Source: DAOMOD01 sp964526035 (GTDB taxonomy: Bacteria; Pseudomonadota; Gammaproteobacteria; Xanthomonadales; BPKI01). Taken from it: a stretch of 25,688 nt of DNA. The notes beneath the pieces are model-generated. The model worked only from the letters and a program-made list of their open reading frames with translations, was not told the origin of the DNA and did not search any database. Positions 1 to 9,300 of this stretch are shown here, piece by piece. Location: assembly GCA_964526035.1 (NCBI GenBank), contig CAZGKE010000037.1, positions 1-25,688 of the forward strand. Reading direction: 5' to 3'. The stretch's first letter is position 1; each line of letters starts with the position of its first letter. The translations under genes and the position numbers were made by a program.

Positions 1-3
1 AGA

Positions 4-107
4 GGGGCATGGGGGGGGGTGGGCTTGCGGGGACAGTTGGGGTTGCGGGTGGAGTTGCTTGTTTCGTGAGGGGGAATGTTTTGGGGCTTTGGGCTTAGGG
101 CCTAGGG
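4..107 (+). repeat. G-tract-rich non-coding stretch ending in a short heptamer array
   Basis: The plus strand carries many G runs, including a run of nine G at 11-19 and further runs of three or four up to 49. At 83-107 the G runs become regular: GGGG CTTT GGG CTTA GGG CCTA GGG, so runs of three or more G are separated by exactly 4 nt. This fits the usual G-quadruplex pattern (four G3 tracts with short loops). Its last 17 nt (91-107) are an exact reverse complement of 209-225 and of 230-246. No credible gene was seen in 1-255. Confidence 0.6.
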
Positions 108-202
108 ATGGAGATTCGAAGCGCTGTCAGGGATCCAAACGGTACAGTGTGCCGATAGCCTTGGAAGATGAAGGAGCGGTGCAAGTCGCCGGCGTTGGCT
201 CT

Positions 203-247
203 ACTAGGCCCTAGGCCCTAAGCCCTAAGCCCTAGGCCCTAAGCCCT
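203..247 (-). repeat. Heptamer tandem array (CCTARGC units) just 3' of gspE
   Basis: About six 7-nt units with consensus CCTARGC follow one another on the plus strand. The 17-mer ccctaggccctaagccc occurs exactly at 209-225 and again at 230-246. On the minus strand, which is the gspE mRNA sense, this reads as GGG tracts every 7 nt, starting about 8 nt after the gspE stop codon. The array is complementary to the smaller array at 83-107, so the two could pair across a loop of about 100 nt, or each could fold as a G-quadruplex on its own strand. GGGNATC-type heptamer repeats are known from Xanthomonas; the unit here differs. Confidence 0.8.
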
Positions 248-255
248 CGCAAAAG

Positions 256-1989
<1,734 letters not shown>

Positions 1990-2009
1990 GGCTTGCAGTC
2001 GGGATTCCG

Positions 2010-2783
2010 TCAGTGGGTCTCATTGCGCGCGTCATCGACTGTCGCGTGTGTATTGCGACTCCCGGCAGCCGCCCGGGGTTCCGGTCGCTGCAGCAATCCT
2101 TCGAGGAATCGGCGGTTGAATGCAATCCATATCGCAATCGGAACCACCGCCGGCAGGATCAGATAGCCGAACTGGTACATCAGGGCTATGGCATCGAGGC
2201 CAAGTCCGCGCGCCGCAAGGACCGCGTGCACGTACTGCGTGGCGGCCTGCCCGCCCAGCGCGGCCTGGGCTGCGAATCCGGCGTCGGCCAGCCCGGCCTG
2301 CACCGCGGGTCCAATGCCGAACGCCAGGGTCTTTAGGATGTCACCGATGACGCCGAACACCTGCATCGGCAGCAGGATCAGATAGCCGACGCCCATCTGC
2401 AGGAAAGTACGCCGCCAGTTGAGCGGCGTCGCCATGATCAGTCCGAACAGCAGCGGCAGGCCGTAGCAGTACATCAGCACATTGGTGTGCTGTGCGTCGA
2501 TGGCCAGCGCAGCGTCCGGAAGGCCGGCGACATCCTGCATGCGCACCACGAAGGTGTAGGTGATGGTGTGGAAGTTCTGCCCGACATCGGTGACCAGTTC
2601 GGGAATCCAGGACTCGATCAGCAATCTCACCGTGCGCGTCACCGGATACACCACCGGGCTGCGCAGGGCAAACCACAGGAAAAACATCATCGGCAGCCAC
2701 AGCAGCGCCAGCAGGAAGAAGCGACGCAGGGAGACCTCGTCGGCTTCGAACTCGGGCGCGGGGGAATGCGGTTTTGCGTCCAT
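2010..2783 (-). CDS. Polytopic membrane protein, possibly exosortase-H-associated
   Basis: The 257-residue product has hydrophobic segments near residues 21-42, 101-121, 130-158 and 198-222, so it is an inner-membrane protein with about four spans. The segment QFGYLILPAVVPIAIWIAFN, followed by RRFLEGLL (203-231), and the opening LRRFFLLALLWLP resemble what I recall of the small membrane proteins annotated as exosortase H-associated in Xanthomonadales. That assignment rests on memory of the family, not on a motif proof, and no exosortase or PEP-CTERM-type substrate gene is visible here. The gene starts 9 nt after the purL stop and ends 20 nt before gspE, so the three are probably co-transcribed. 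The ATG at 2783 is the natural start. An uncharacterised membrane protein is the safe call. Confidence 0.75.
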   Translation of the reverse strand: MDAKPHSPAPEFEADEVSLRRFFLLALLWLPMMFFLWFALRSPVVYPVTRTVRLLIESWIPELVTDVGQNFHTITYTFVVRMQDVAGLPDAALAIDAQHTNVLMYCYGLPLLFGLIMATPLNWRRTFLQMGVGYLILLPMQVFGVIGDILKTLAFGIGPAVQAGLADAGFAAQAALGGQAATQYVHAVLAARGLGLDAIALMYQFGYLILPAVVPIAIWIAFNRRFLEGLLQRPEPRAAAGSRNTHATVDDARNETH

Positions 2784-2792
2784 GGTGCAAGC

Positions 2793-5700
2793 CTAACCTA
2801 CCCAGGCCCTGGCGTTGCGGAAGATGCGCATCCACGGGCTGTCCTCGCCCCAGGCGGCGGGGCTCCAGGACATCTGTCGCGACAGGAAGACCCGCTCCGG
2901 ATGCGGCATCAGCATGGTCACCCGACCGTCGGCCGCGGTGAGGCCGGTCAGGCCGTCGGGCGAACCATTCGGGTTCAGCGGATAGCGCTCCGCTGGCAAG
3001 CCTTCGGTGTCGACGAATCTCAGGCATGCCTGAACCCGGTCGATGTCGCGAGGATCGGCAAAGGCCATGCGCCCCTCGCCATGGGCGACCACCACGGGGA
3101 TGCGCGACCCCTGCATGCCGGACAGAAAGATCGAGGGGGAGTCGAGCACTTCCACGAGACTGAGCCGCGCCTCGTACTGCTCGGATCGGTTGCGGCGCAG
3201 TGCAGGCCAGGCGGCGGCTCCGGGAATCAGGTCCTTGAGCGCGGCGAACATCTGACAGCCGTTGCATACGCCGAGTGCGAATCGCGAGGTGTCGGCAAAG
3301 AACGCCCGGAACGCCTCCGCCAGCGCTGCATTGTGGGCGATGGCGGTCGCCCAGCCCCGTCCCGCACCGAGTACGTCGCCGTAGGAGAAGCCACCGCAGG
3401 CCGCCAGCCCGGCGAAGCCATCGAGGGCGATGCGTGCCGAGGAAAGATCGCTCATGTGCACGTCAACCGCATCGAATCCGGCGCGATCGAACGCTGCCGC
3501 CATTTCGATCTGCCCGTTGACACCCTGCTCGCGCAGAATGGCCACCCGTGGTCGGCGACTGCGGGCGATGAACGGCGCGGCAATGTCTTCTGCCGGATCG
3601 AAGCCAAGCTGCGGACGCAGCCCCGGCGCGCTCCAGTCGGTCGCTACGGCGCGTTCCTCGTCGGCGCAGTCGGGATGATCGCGCAGACGCTGCATGGCGT
3701 GGGAGGTCTCCCACCACGACTCGAGCAGATCTCCTGCCGACCAGTCGGCGAGGATGGCATCGCCGGCGGCCACCACGATGCGTCCGTCGTCGCGCAGTTG
3801 CGCGATTTCGTGCAGCGCGTCGCCGAGGCCGTGCGCGGCGAACAGGCGCTGCACGCGATCGAGCGCGGCGCGTGGCACCTGCAGCAGCGCGCCAGGCTCT
3901 TCGCAGAACAGCAGCGCCAGCGCCTCGGCGCTGGCTGACACCGGCAGGCGTATATCGAGTCCGAGGCGTCCAGCGAAGGCCATTTCCAGAAGCGACACCA
4001 GCAGTCCGCCATCCGAGCGATCGTGGTAGGCGAGCAGCAGGCCCTCGCTGCGTGCTTCCGCCACGGCGGCAAACAGCGCGCGCAGGGACATCGGATCGTC
4101 GAGATCGGGTGCCTCCCCGCCGGCCAGATCGAACACCTGGGCCAGAGCCGAGCCACCGAGCCGATTCCTGCCTGCCGACAGGTCAACGAGCAGCAGCAAG
4201 CTTTCTGGCTCTGCCACCAGCATCGGCGTCAAGGTGCGCTCCACGTCGCTGACGCGTGCGAAGGCGGTGACCACCAGCGACACCGGAGAAACGCTGCGCA
4301 GCGTCTGCCCGTTCTTGATCCACTGCGCCTGCATGGACAGCGAATCCTTGCCGACCGGGATGCTGACGCCGAGCGCCGGACACAGCTCCATGCCGACCGC
4401 ACGCACCGCGTCAAACAGCGCAGCGTCCTCGCCGGGATGGGCGACTGCAGCCATCCAGTTGGCCGACAGGCGCACTTCGTCCAGGCGCACGTCGGCCGCC
4501 AGCAGGTTGGTCAGCGCCTCGGCCACCGCCACCCGCGCCGAGGCGGCAGCGTCCAACATCGCCAACGGCGCACGCTCGCCCATGGCCATCGCCTCGCCGG
4601 CGTGATCTTCAAAGCCGGCCAGGGTCACCGCGCAGTCGGCGACCGGCACCTGCCAGGGACCGACCAGCTGATCGCGCGAGCACAGCCCTCCGACGCTGCG
4701 ATCACCGATGGTGATCAGAAAGTTCTTGGCCGCCACCGCCGGAAAGCGCAGCACCCGCTGCAGGGCCTCGTCGAGCTGCACGTCGAGCAGCGTCGGATCG
4801 ACCGCGGGCGCCGCCCGTGGCAAACGGCGGGTGTCGCGATGCATCTTCGGCGGCTTGCCGAACAGCACCTCCATCGGCAGGTCGATCGGCGGCTCTCCGA
4901 GCAGGTCGTCGGTCAACAGCAGGTGCTCGGCGGCGGTCACTTTGCCGATCACCGCGACCGGGCAGCGCTCACGCGCGCAAATGTCGAGGAAATCGCGCAG
5001 GTGCTCGGCGGCGACGCCGGCCACGTAGCGCTCCTGCGATTCGTTGCTCCACAGCTGCATCGGCGACAGCGCCGGATCGTCGCTCGGAATCGCGCGCAGA
5101 TCGATCACGCCGCCGCGCGCGGAATCGTGCAGAAGCTCGGGCACCGCGTTTGACAGTCCACCGGCGCCGACATCGTGGAGGCTGCGGATCGGATTGACCT
5201 CGCCCATCGCCCAGCAGCGATCGATGACTTCCTGGCAGCGTCGCTGCATCTCGGGGTTGTCGCGCTGCACCGAAGCGAAATCGAGGTCCTCGCTGGCGCT
5301 GCCGCCAGCCACCGAAGACGCGGCGCCGCCGCCCAGGCCGATCAGCATGGCGGGGCCGCCGAGCACCACCACCGCGTCGCCAGACCGCAGCTGCAGCTTC
5401 TCGATGAGCGGCTTGCGGATGGCGCCGAGACCGCCGGCGATCATGATCGGCTTGTCGTAGGCGCGCTGGGTGCCGTCTGTGCCGAGCGTTTCGAAGGTGC
5501 GAAAGTAACCGCCAAGCGCCGGGCGCCCGAACTCGTTGTTGAATGCCGCGGCGCCGATCGGCCCATCGAGCATGATCTCCATCGCCGACGCCATGCGTGG
5601 CGGCAGCGGGCGGTCGACTTCCCATGCGCGCTGCAGGCCGGGAATGCGCAGGTGCGACGTGCTGAAGCCGGTCAGTCCCGCCTTGGGTTTGCCGCCGCGA

Positions 5701-6629
5701 CCGGTGGCGCCTTCATCGCGAATTTCGCCGCCAGCGCCGGTCGCAGCGCCCGGAAACGGAGCGATGGCCGTCGGGTGGTTGTGGGTCTCCACCTTGATCG
5801 CGAACGGCCGGGGTTCCTGGTGGTGGCGGTATATGCCGTCCGCCGGGTCGGCCCAGAAACGGGTGCCCGGCGTACCCTCGATCACCGCCGCATTGTCGTG
5901 ATAGGCCGACAGCGTGTGCGCCGGCGAGCGCGCGTGGGTGTGCTTGATCATGGCGAACAGGGAAGCAGGCTGCGCTGTCGCGTCGATGGTCCAGCTGGCG
6001 TTGAACACCTTGTGCCGGCAGTGCTCGGAATTGGCCTGGGCGAACATCATCAGCTCGGCGTCGCTGGGATCCCTGCCCAGCCGCGCATAGGCATCCGCCA
6101 AGTAGGACATCTCGTCGCCGCTCAGGGCAAGACCCAGTTCGAGGTTTGCGTGCTGCAGCGCCTTGAGGCTTGCGCCGACCCGCCGCAGCGGCGCCGCTCC
6201 AGCTTCCTGGAACAGCGCCGACGCCGCGTCAATTTCATGGAGGATCGACTGTGTCATCGGATCGTGCAGCAGACCGGGCGCATCGACGCCCATGCCATCC
6301 ACGTCGCGAAGCCGATAGCGCATGCCGCGTTCGATGCGGCGCACCGGAAAACCACAGCTCTGCAGGATCTCGGTGGCCTTGCTCGACCACGGCGAGCGCG
6401 TGCCGAGGCGCGGCACCACCCAGCGCTGCACGTCGGCAGCCTGTGCCGGGGCCGGATGGTCGAGTTCAAGGATCTGGCCGAGATCGGCCTCCTGATCTGC
6501 GCTCAGCGCTGTGACAGGATCGATGAAGTAGAGCCAGCGCGCTTCGGCAACTCGGCCTCCGCCGAGGCGGGCTTCCAGTCGTTCAAGTCGAAACGGCGAG
6601 AGGGCGGGCTGCCCCTCGAGCATCAGCAT
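2793..6629 (-). CDS. purL: Phosphoribosylformylglycinamidine synthase (large single-chain form)
   Basis: This cytoplasmic enzyme performs the fourth step of purine synthesis, converting FGAR, glutamine and ATP to FGAM. The 1278 residues match the single-chain proteobacterial form (about 1295 in E. coli) that joins synthetase and glutaminase. The FGAM synthetase core shows ETHNHPTAIAPFPGAATG and GGEIRDEGATGRG. The C-terminal class I glutaminase shows FSYGDVLGAG and the triad: Cys1122 in GVCNGCQMF, with His1243 and Glu1245 in MPHPERVF. The start at 6629 has only a weak ribosome binding site, and a second ATG two codons in (6623) is an equally possible start. It is the first gene of a minus-strand run with the membrane protein and gspE, an unrelated partner set. 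Only 95 nt separate it from dsbC, so its promoter must lie there or in dsbC. Confidence 0.97.
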   Translation of the reverse strand: MLMLEGQPALSPFRLERLEARLGGGRVAEARWLYFIDPVTALSADQEADLGQILELDHPAPAQAADVQRWVVPRLGTRSPWSSKATEILQSCGFPVRRIERGMRYRLRDVDGMGVDAPGLLHDPMTQSILHEIDAASALFQEAGAAPLRRVGASLKALQHANLELGLALSGDEMSYLADAYARLGRDPSDAELMMFAQANSEHCRHKVFNASWTIDATAQPASLFAMIKHTHARSPAHTLSAYHDNAAVIEGTPGTRFWADPADGIYRHHQEPRPFAIKVETHNHPTAIAPFPGAATGAGGEIRDEGATGRGGKPKAGLTGFSTSHLRIPGLQRAWEVDRPLPPRMASAMEIMLDGPIGAAAFNNEFGRPALGGYFRTFETLGTDGTQRAYDKPIMIAGGLGAIRKPLIEKLQLRSGDAVVVLGGPAMLIGLGGGAASSVAGGSASEDLDFASVQRDNPEMQRRCQEVIDRCWAMGEVNPIRSLHDVGAGGLSNAVPELLHDSARGGVIDLRAIPSDDPALSPMQLWSNESQERYVAGVAAEHLRDFLDICARERCPVAVIGKVTAAEHLLLTDDLLGEPPIDLPMEVLFGKPPKMHRDTRRLPRAAPAVDPTLLDVQLDEALQRVLRFPAVAAKNFLITIGDRSVGGLCSRDQLVGPWQVPVADCAVTLAGFEDHAGEAMAMGERAPLAMLDAAASARVAVAEALTNLLAADVRLDEVRLSANWMAAVAHPGEDAALFDAVRAVGMELCPALGVSIPVGKDSLSMQAQWIKNGQTLRSVSPVSLVVTAFARVSDVERTLTPMLVAEPESLLLLVDLSAGRNRLGGSALAQVFDLAGGEAPDLDDPMSLRALFAAVAEARSEGLLLAYHDRSDGGLLVSLLEMAFAGRLGLDIRLPVSASAEALALLFCEEPGALLQVPRAALDRVQRLFAAHGLGDALHEIAQLRDDGRIVVAAGDAILADWSAGDLLESWWETSHAMQRLRDHPDCADEERAVATDWSAPGLRPQLGFDPAEDIAAPFIARSRRPRVAILREQGVNGQIEMAAAFDRAGFDAVDVHMSDLSSARIALDGFAGLAACGGFSYGDVLGAGRGWATAIAHNAALAEAFRAFFADTSRFALGVCNGCQMFAALKDLIPGAAAWPALRRNRSEQYEARLSLVEVLDSPSIFLSGMQGSRIPVVVAHGEGRMAFADPRDIDRVQACLRFVDTEGLPAERYPLNPNGSPDGLTGLTAADGRVTMLMPHPERVFLSRQMSWSPAAWGEDSPWMRIFRNARAWVG

Positions 6630-6670
6630 GGCGCAACTGCCGGTCGATCAGCGGGGCGCGGATGATAGCC

Positions 6671-6706
6671 GATGGCCGCGGCAGACGCAGGTCCGCAGCG
6701 GCCATC
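6671..6706. other. Inverted repeat between dsbC and purL
   Basis: GATGGCCGC at 6671-6679 and GCGGCCATC at 6698-6706 are perfect 9-bp arms around an 18-nt spacer. The repeat sits 19 nt past the dsbC stop and about 40 nt before the purL start. No T-run follows it in the direction of transcription, so it is a poor intrinsic terminator. A weak -10-like TATCAT (minus strand, 6667-6662) lies just beyond it towards purL, so it could instead be an operator. The function is unproven. Confidence 0.4.
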
Positions 6707-6724
6707 AGTGCGGGTTCTCAGCTC

Positions 6725-7456
6725 TCAGCCGCCGCTGGGGCGGCCGGTCTGCTGCAGACGCTGCAGGAGCTGCTCGGGCGGCAGGTAGCCACCAATCAGC
6801 TGGCCGTCCTCGGTAATCACCGCCGGCGTACCGGTGACGCCGATGCGACGACCCAGCTCGAAGTCCGCGGTGACCGGGTTGTCGCAGCTGCGGGATTCAA
6901 GCTCCTGTCCGAGCTTGGCGCGGGTCAGGGCTTCAGCGGGGTCGTCGGCGCACCAGGTATGCACGGCCTTGTCGTAGGCAGGAGAGCCGACCCCGGCGCG
7001 GGGGAAGAACAGGTACTCGATGGCGATGCCGGCGGCGTTGTACTCATCCATGTGCTGATGCATGCGACGGCAGTAGCCGCAGTCGATGTCTGTGAACACG
7101 GTCAGCGTGTACTTGCGGTCCGTCGGCGCATAGACGATGCGCTTCTCCGCGGGCACTTCCGCCAGGGCATCGCGGCGTACTTCTGCGCGACGCGCCTCGG
7201 TCAGGTCGTTGCGGTTGACCAGATCATAGATGCTCCCCTGCAGCAGGAAGCGGCCGTCGGACGACACATAGATGATCTGTCCGCCGAGGATCACCTCGTG
7301 AAATCCGCTTACCGCAGAAGGACGCACGCTTTCGATGCTGGCGTCGGGCACCAGCGTCTGGATGGCCGCTCGCACGGTCTTTTCAGCGTCGTCGGCGAAT
7401 ACCGGCGTGATGGATACGGTCAGGATGGCCGCAACAAGGGCCGCAGAAAATCGCAT
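6725..7456 (-). CDS. dsbC: Periplasmic thiol:disulfide interchange protein DsbC
   Basis: The product is a periplasmic disulfide isomerase that reshuffles wrong disulfides and is normally kept reduced by DsbD. With the ATG at 7456 it has 243 residues, beginning with a signal peptide (MRFSAALVAA... to Ala21) followed by mature sequence at Asp22. The reading frame stays open well upstream, but the signal peptide and a GAGG about 8 nt before the ATG favour this start. The thioredoxin-fold active site CGYC is at 126-129, the structural cysteine pair is Cys169 and Cys191, and the cis-proline motif TGTP ends at Pro211. The N-terminal dimerisation domain is about 22-80. The gene is divergent from a TonB-family gene. 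Its proximity to xerD fits a commonly seen xerD-dsbC neighbourhood. Confidence 0.93.
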   Translation of the reverse strand: MRFSAALVAAILTVSITPVFADDAEKTVRAAIQTLVPDASIESVRPSAVSGFHEVILGGQIIYVSSDGRFLLQGSIYDLVNRNDLTEARRAEVRRDALAEVPAEKRIVYAPTDRKYTLTVFTDIDCGYCRRMHQHMDEYNAAGIAIEYLFFPRAGVGSPAYDKAVHTWCADDPAEALTRAKLGQELESRSCDNPVTADFELGRRIGVTGTPAVITEDGQLIGGYLPPEQLLQRLQQTGRPSGG

Positions 7457-7484
7457 GGAGTCATCCTCAAGGAAGTCGTGATCG

Positions 7485-7526
7485 GGGTGCGGGCGCCGGG
7501 CACCCAGCTTGCAGACCGCAGCTGGG
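7485..7526 (-). other. Two overlapping hairpins in the dsbC/TonB divergent region
   Basis: Hairpin A pairs GGGTGC (7485-7490) with GCACCC (7500-7505). Hairpin B pairs CCCAGCT (7503-7509) with AGCTGGG (7520-7526). They share 7503-7505, so only one can form fully at a time. They lie about 30-70 nt upstream of the dsbC ATG and would be in its leader if transcription starts further upstream. There is no evidence of function beyond the pairing. Confidence 0.3.
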
Positions 7527-7642
7527 CGGCCTTGGTTCAACCCCAGCCGCCATTGTTCTTGCGCCGCTCCGAAAATACAAGCTTGCGCGCGCTGCGCCGG
7601 CGGAGCAGAGTAAGGGCGCGTCCACTGCAGGAGTGTGCCGTC

Positions 7643-8269
7643 ATGACCCCGGGTCAACGCCTTGCCGTCTCCGCCCTGCCCGCAGCCCTTGTCACCCTGC
7701 TGCTGGTGGCCTTCATGCAGTTTCTGATCTCGGAGAAGCCCTTCCAGGACTCCGACGCGCGCACTGATCCCGGCATCCGCTTCGGCACCATCGAGCTGCC
7801 CGAACCGACGCCACCGACGGTAACGCCGAAGCCGCCAGATCGAGTGGAAAGCCACCAACCGCCCGGACTAGACGATCTCGGGCTCGATCCCGACTCCAAC
7901 ATTCGGGTGGCACCGGGCGATCCCCAGGCGGCGCCGCTTCCGCCTGTGGTCATTCCCCCGATTGCCGGACCCGGGTCGCGCAGCCAGCTCTCCCTTGATC
8001 GCGAGCTTGTCGCCGTCAGCCAGGCGCAGCCCCTCTATCCGCCTGATGCCATCATGCAGGGCATCGAGGGCTGGGTCGAAGTCGAGTTCACCGTTCGCGT
8101 GGACGGCAGCACCGCAGACGTCCGTGTGCTGCGCGCCGAGCCTCGCAACGTGTTCGAGCGGCATGCGATGGCTGCCGTGCTGCGTTGGCGGTTTCAGCCG
8201 CCCATCGTTGATGGCGCCGTTCTGCCCACCCGGACGCAGCAGCGGATCGATTTCGTGCTTGCCGAGTAG
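7643..8269 (+). CDS. Energy transducer of the TonB family (solitary copy)
   Basis: The 208-residue product has one N-terminal transmembrane segment (about 8-29), a proline-rich periplasmic linker (about 52-108) and a C-terminal TonB domain (about 125-206). The latter includes YPPDA, IEGWVEVEFT (141-150) and VLRWRFQP (179-186). It would carry proton-motive energy from an ExbB/ExbD motor to outer-membrane receptors, but no motor genes are next to it. An AGGAG at 7629-7633, 9 nt before the ATG, sets the start. It is clearly paralogous to the TonB of the operon at 10649-11281: both share FMQ-LI in the membrane segment, then IRFG, then a near-identical C-terminal core. It is divergent from dsbC and converges on xerD. 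Confidence 0.9.
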   Translation: MTPGQRLAVSALPAALVTLLLVAFMQFLISEKPFQDSDARTDPGIRFGTIELPEPTPPTVTPKPPDRVESHQPPGLDDLGLDPDSNIRVAPGDPQAAPLPPVVIPPIAGPGSRSQLSLDRELVAVSQAQPLYPPDAIMQGIEGWVEVEFTVRVDGSTADVRVLRAEPRNVFERHAMAAVLRWRFQPPIVDGAVLPTRTQQRIDFVLAE

Positions 8270-8285
8270 CTTTCGTCGCGCGCAG

Positions 8286-8307
8286 CCCGCGCGGCTAGCC
8301 GCGCGGG
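8286..8307. terminator. Bidirectional palindromic terminator between TonB gene and xerD
   Basis: A perfect 22-nt palindrome has 11-bp arms, CCCGCGCGGCT and AGCCGCGCGGG. It lies between the convergent ends of the TonB-family gene and xerD. The xerD TAG stop (8297-8295) sits at its centre, so the last xerD codons are part of the hairpin. T-runs are weak on both sides, which is common at this GC content. The symmetry suits termination from both directions. Confidence 0.6.
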
Positions 8308-9227
8308 TGGTGCTTCTGGTGCATGCGCTTCAGCCCTTCCTTGGCCACCAGCGTGTAGATCTGCGTGGTCGAAAGGCTGGAGTGGCCGAGCAGCATCTGC
8401 AGCGCACGCAGGTCCGCGCCGCGGTTGAGCAGGTGCGTGGCAAAGGAATGCCGAAGGCTGTGCGGGGACAGCGAGGTGTCGATGCCGGCTTTCCCGGCCA
8501 GTCGCTTCACCGTGCTCCAGAACACCTGCCGCGATTGTTCGGTGGCGCGATCCCCCGGGAACAGCCGTTGGCTGCTGCGCCTGCCGAGAATCTGAGCGCG
8601 CGCCTCGCGCAGGTAACGCTCGAGCCAGACCAGGGCCTCCTCGCCGACGGGCACCAGCCGATCCTTGCCGCCCTTGCCTGTGACCCGCACCACGCCCTGG
8701 CGCAGGTTGAGCGCGGCAAGATCGAGTCCGACCATTTCGCTGACGCGCAGCCCGCAGGCGTACATCAGCTCCAGCATGGCGCGCTCGCGCAGCCCTTGGG
8801 CGGTGCTCACGTCCGGCGCCGCCAGAAGGGCGTCCACCTGTGACTCGGAGAGAGCGCGCGGCACGCCGCGCGGCAGTTTCGGCGGATCGAGGTCGGCGCT
8901 TGGATCAGCCTGAATGCCTCCGAGCCTGAGTTGCTGCGCATAAAATCGCCGCAGTGTGGAAAGCAGGCGCGCGTTGCTGCGCGGCTTGTAGCCCTGAGCC
9001 ACGCGCTCGGCCAGCAGCGCATAGAGGTCCGAGCGTGTTGCCTCGATCAGCGAGCGTCGATGCGGCAGCGAGGCCGCCGCGGCCTGCAGGTCGCGGCGGT
9101 AGCCCGCCAGCGTGTTGCGACTGAGGCCATCTTCAGACCACAGGCGGTCGATGAATGCCTCGATCAGCGCCTCGTTTTCAGGGCCGGAATCGGCTGCGGT
9201 CATTCTCAGTCGGGTCGGGCCACCCAT
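8295..9227 (-). CDS. xerD: Site-specific tyrosine recombinase XerD
   Basis: XerD acts with XerC and FtsK at the dif site to resolve chromosome dimers. The 310 residues include the N-terminal SAM-like core-binding domain (about 20-105) and the C-terminal catalytic domain. All catalytic residues are present: Arg161 (ACGLRVSE), Lys185 (TGKGGKDR), His256 and Arg259 (SPHSLRHSF), His282 (LLGHSS) and nucleophile Tyr291. The ending HQKHHPRG is typical of XerD rather than XerC. The ATG at 9227 is supported by GGAG 7 nt before it; an internal ATG at 9203 would give the more usual length of about 302 but has no clear ribosome binding site. The stop codon lies in a palindromic terminator. It starts 21 nt past the terminator of the TonB operon and so probably has its own promoter. 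Confidence 0.96.
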   Translation of the reverse strand: MGGPTRLRMTAADSGPENEALIEAFIDRLWSEDGLSRNTLAGYRRDLQAAAASLPHRRSLIEATRSDLYALLAERVAQGYKPRSNARLLSTLRRFYAQQLRLGGIQADPSADLDPPKLPRGVPRALSESQVDALLAAPDVSTAQGLRERAMLELMYACGLRVSEMVGLDLAALNLRQGVVRVTGKGGKDRLVPVGEEALVWLERYLREARAQILGRRSSQRLFPGDRATEQSRQVFWSTVKRLAGKAGIDTSLSPHSLRHSFATHLLNRGADLRALQMLLGHSSLSTTQIYTLVAKEGLKRMHQKHHPRG

Positions 9228-9248
9228 GATTCAGCTCCACAGGAACGC

Positions 9249-9272
9249 AACGGGGCGCCAAGGCGCCCCGTT
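9249..9272 (-). terminator. Strong hairpin ending the TonB operon
   Basis: AACGGGGCGCC (9249-9259) and GGCGCCCCGTT (9262-9272) form a perfect 11-bp stem with only AA between them. It lies 28 nt past the stop of the TPR gene, the last gene of the minus-strand TonB operon, and about 21 nt before the xerD start. The downstream T content is low, so it is an imperfect intrinsic terminator, but position and stability fit transcript end formation. Confidence 0.65.
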
Positions 9273-9300
9273 GTCGACATGCATCACGGCGCCCCTGCGG

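Noticed and set aside
170..192. Possible fourth REP unit (GAAGGAG head with a weak CGGTG/CGCCG stem)
   Set aside because: The tail GAC is missing and the stem needs a wobble pair; too degenerate to claim.
5175..6665. 496-codon plus-strand frame inside purL, with similar long frames at 2487-3938 and 4023-5153
   Set aside because: They are His/Arg/Gln-rich translations antisense to purL with no domain or start signals; shadows of a real gene.
6662..7642. Upstream extension of the plus-strand TonB frame across dsbC
   Set aside because: The membrane anchor and AGGAG site fix the TonB start at 7643. The extension is antisense to dsbC and low in sense.
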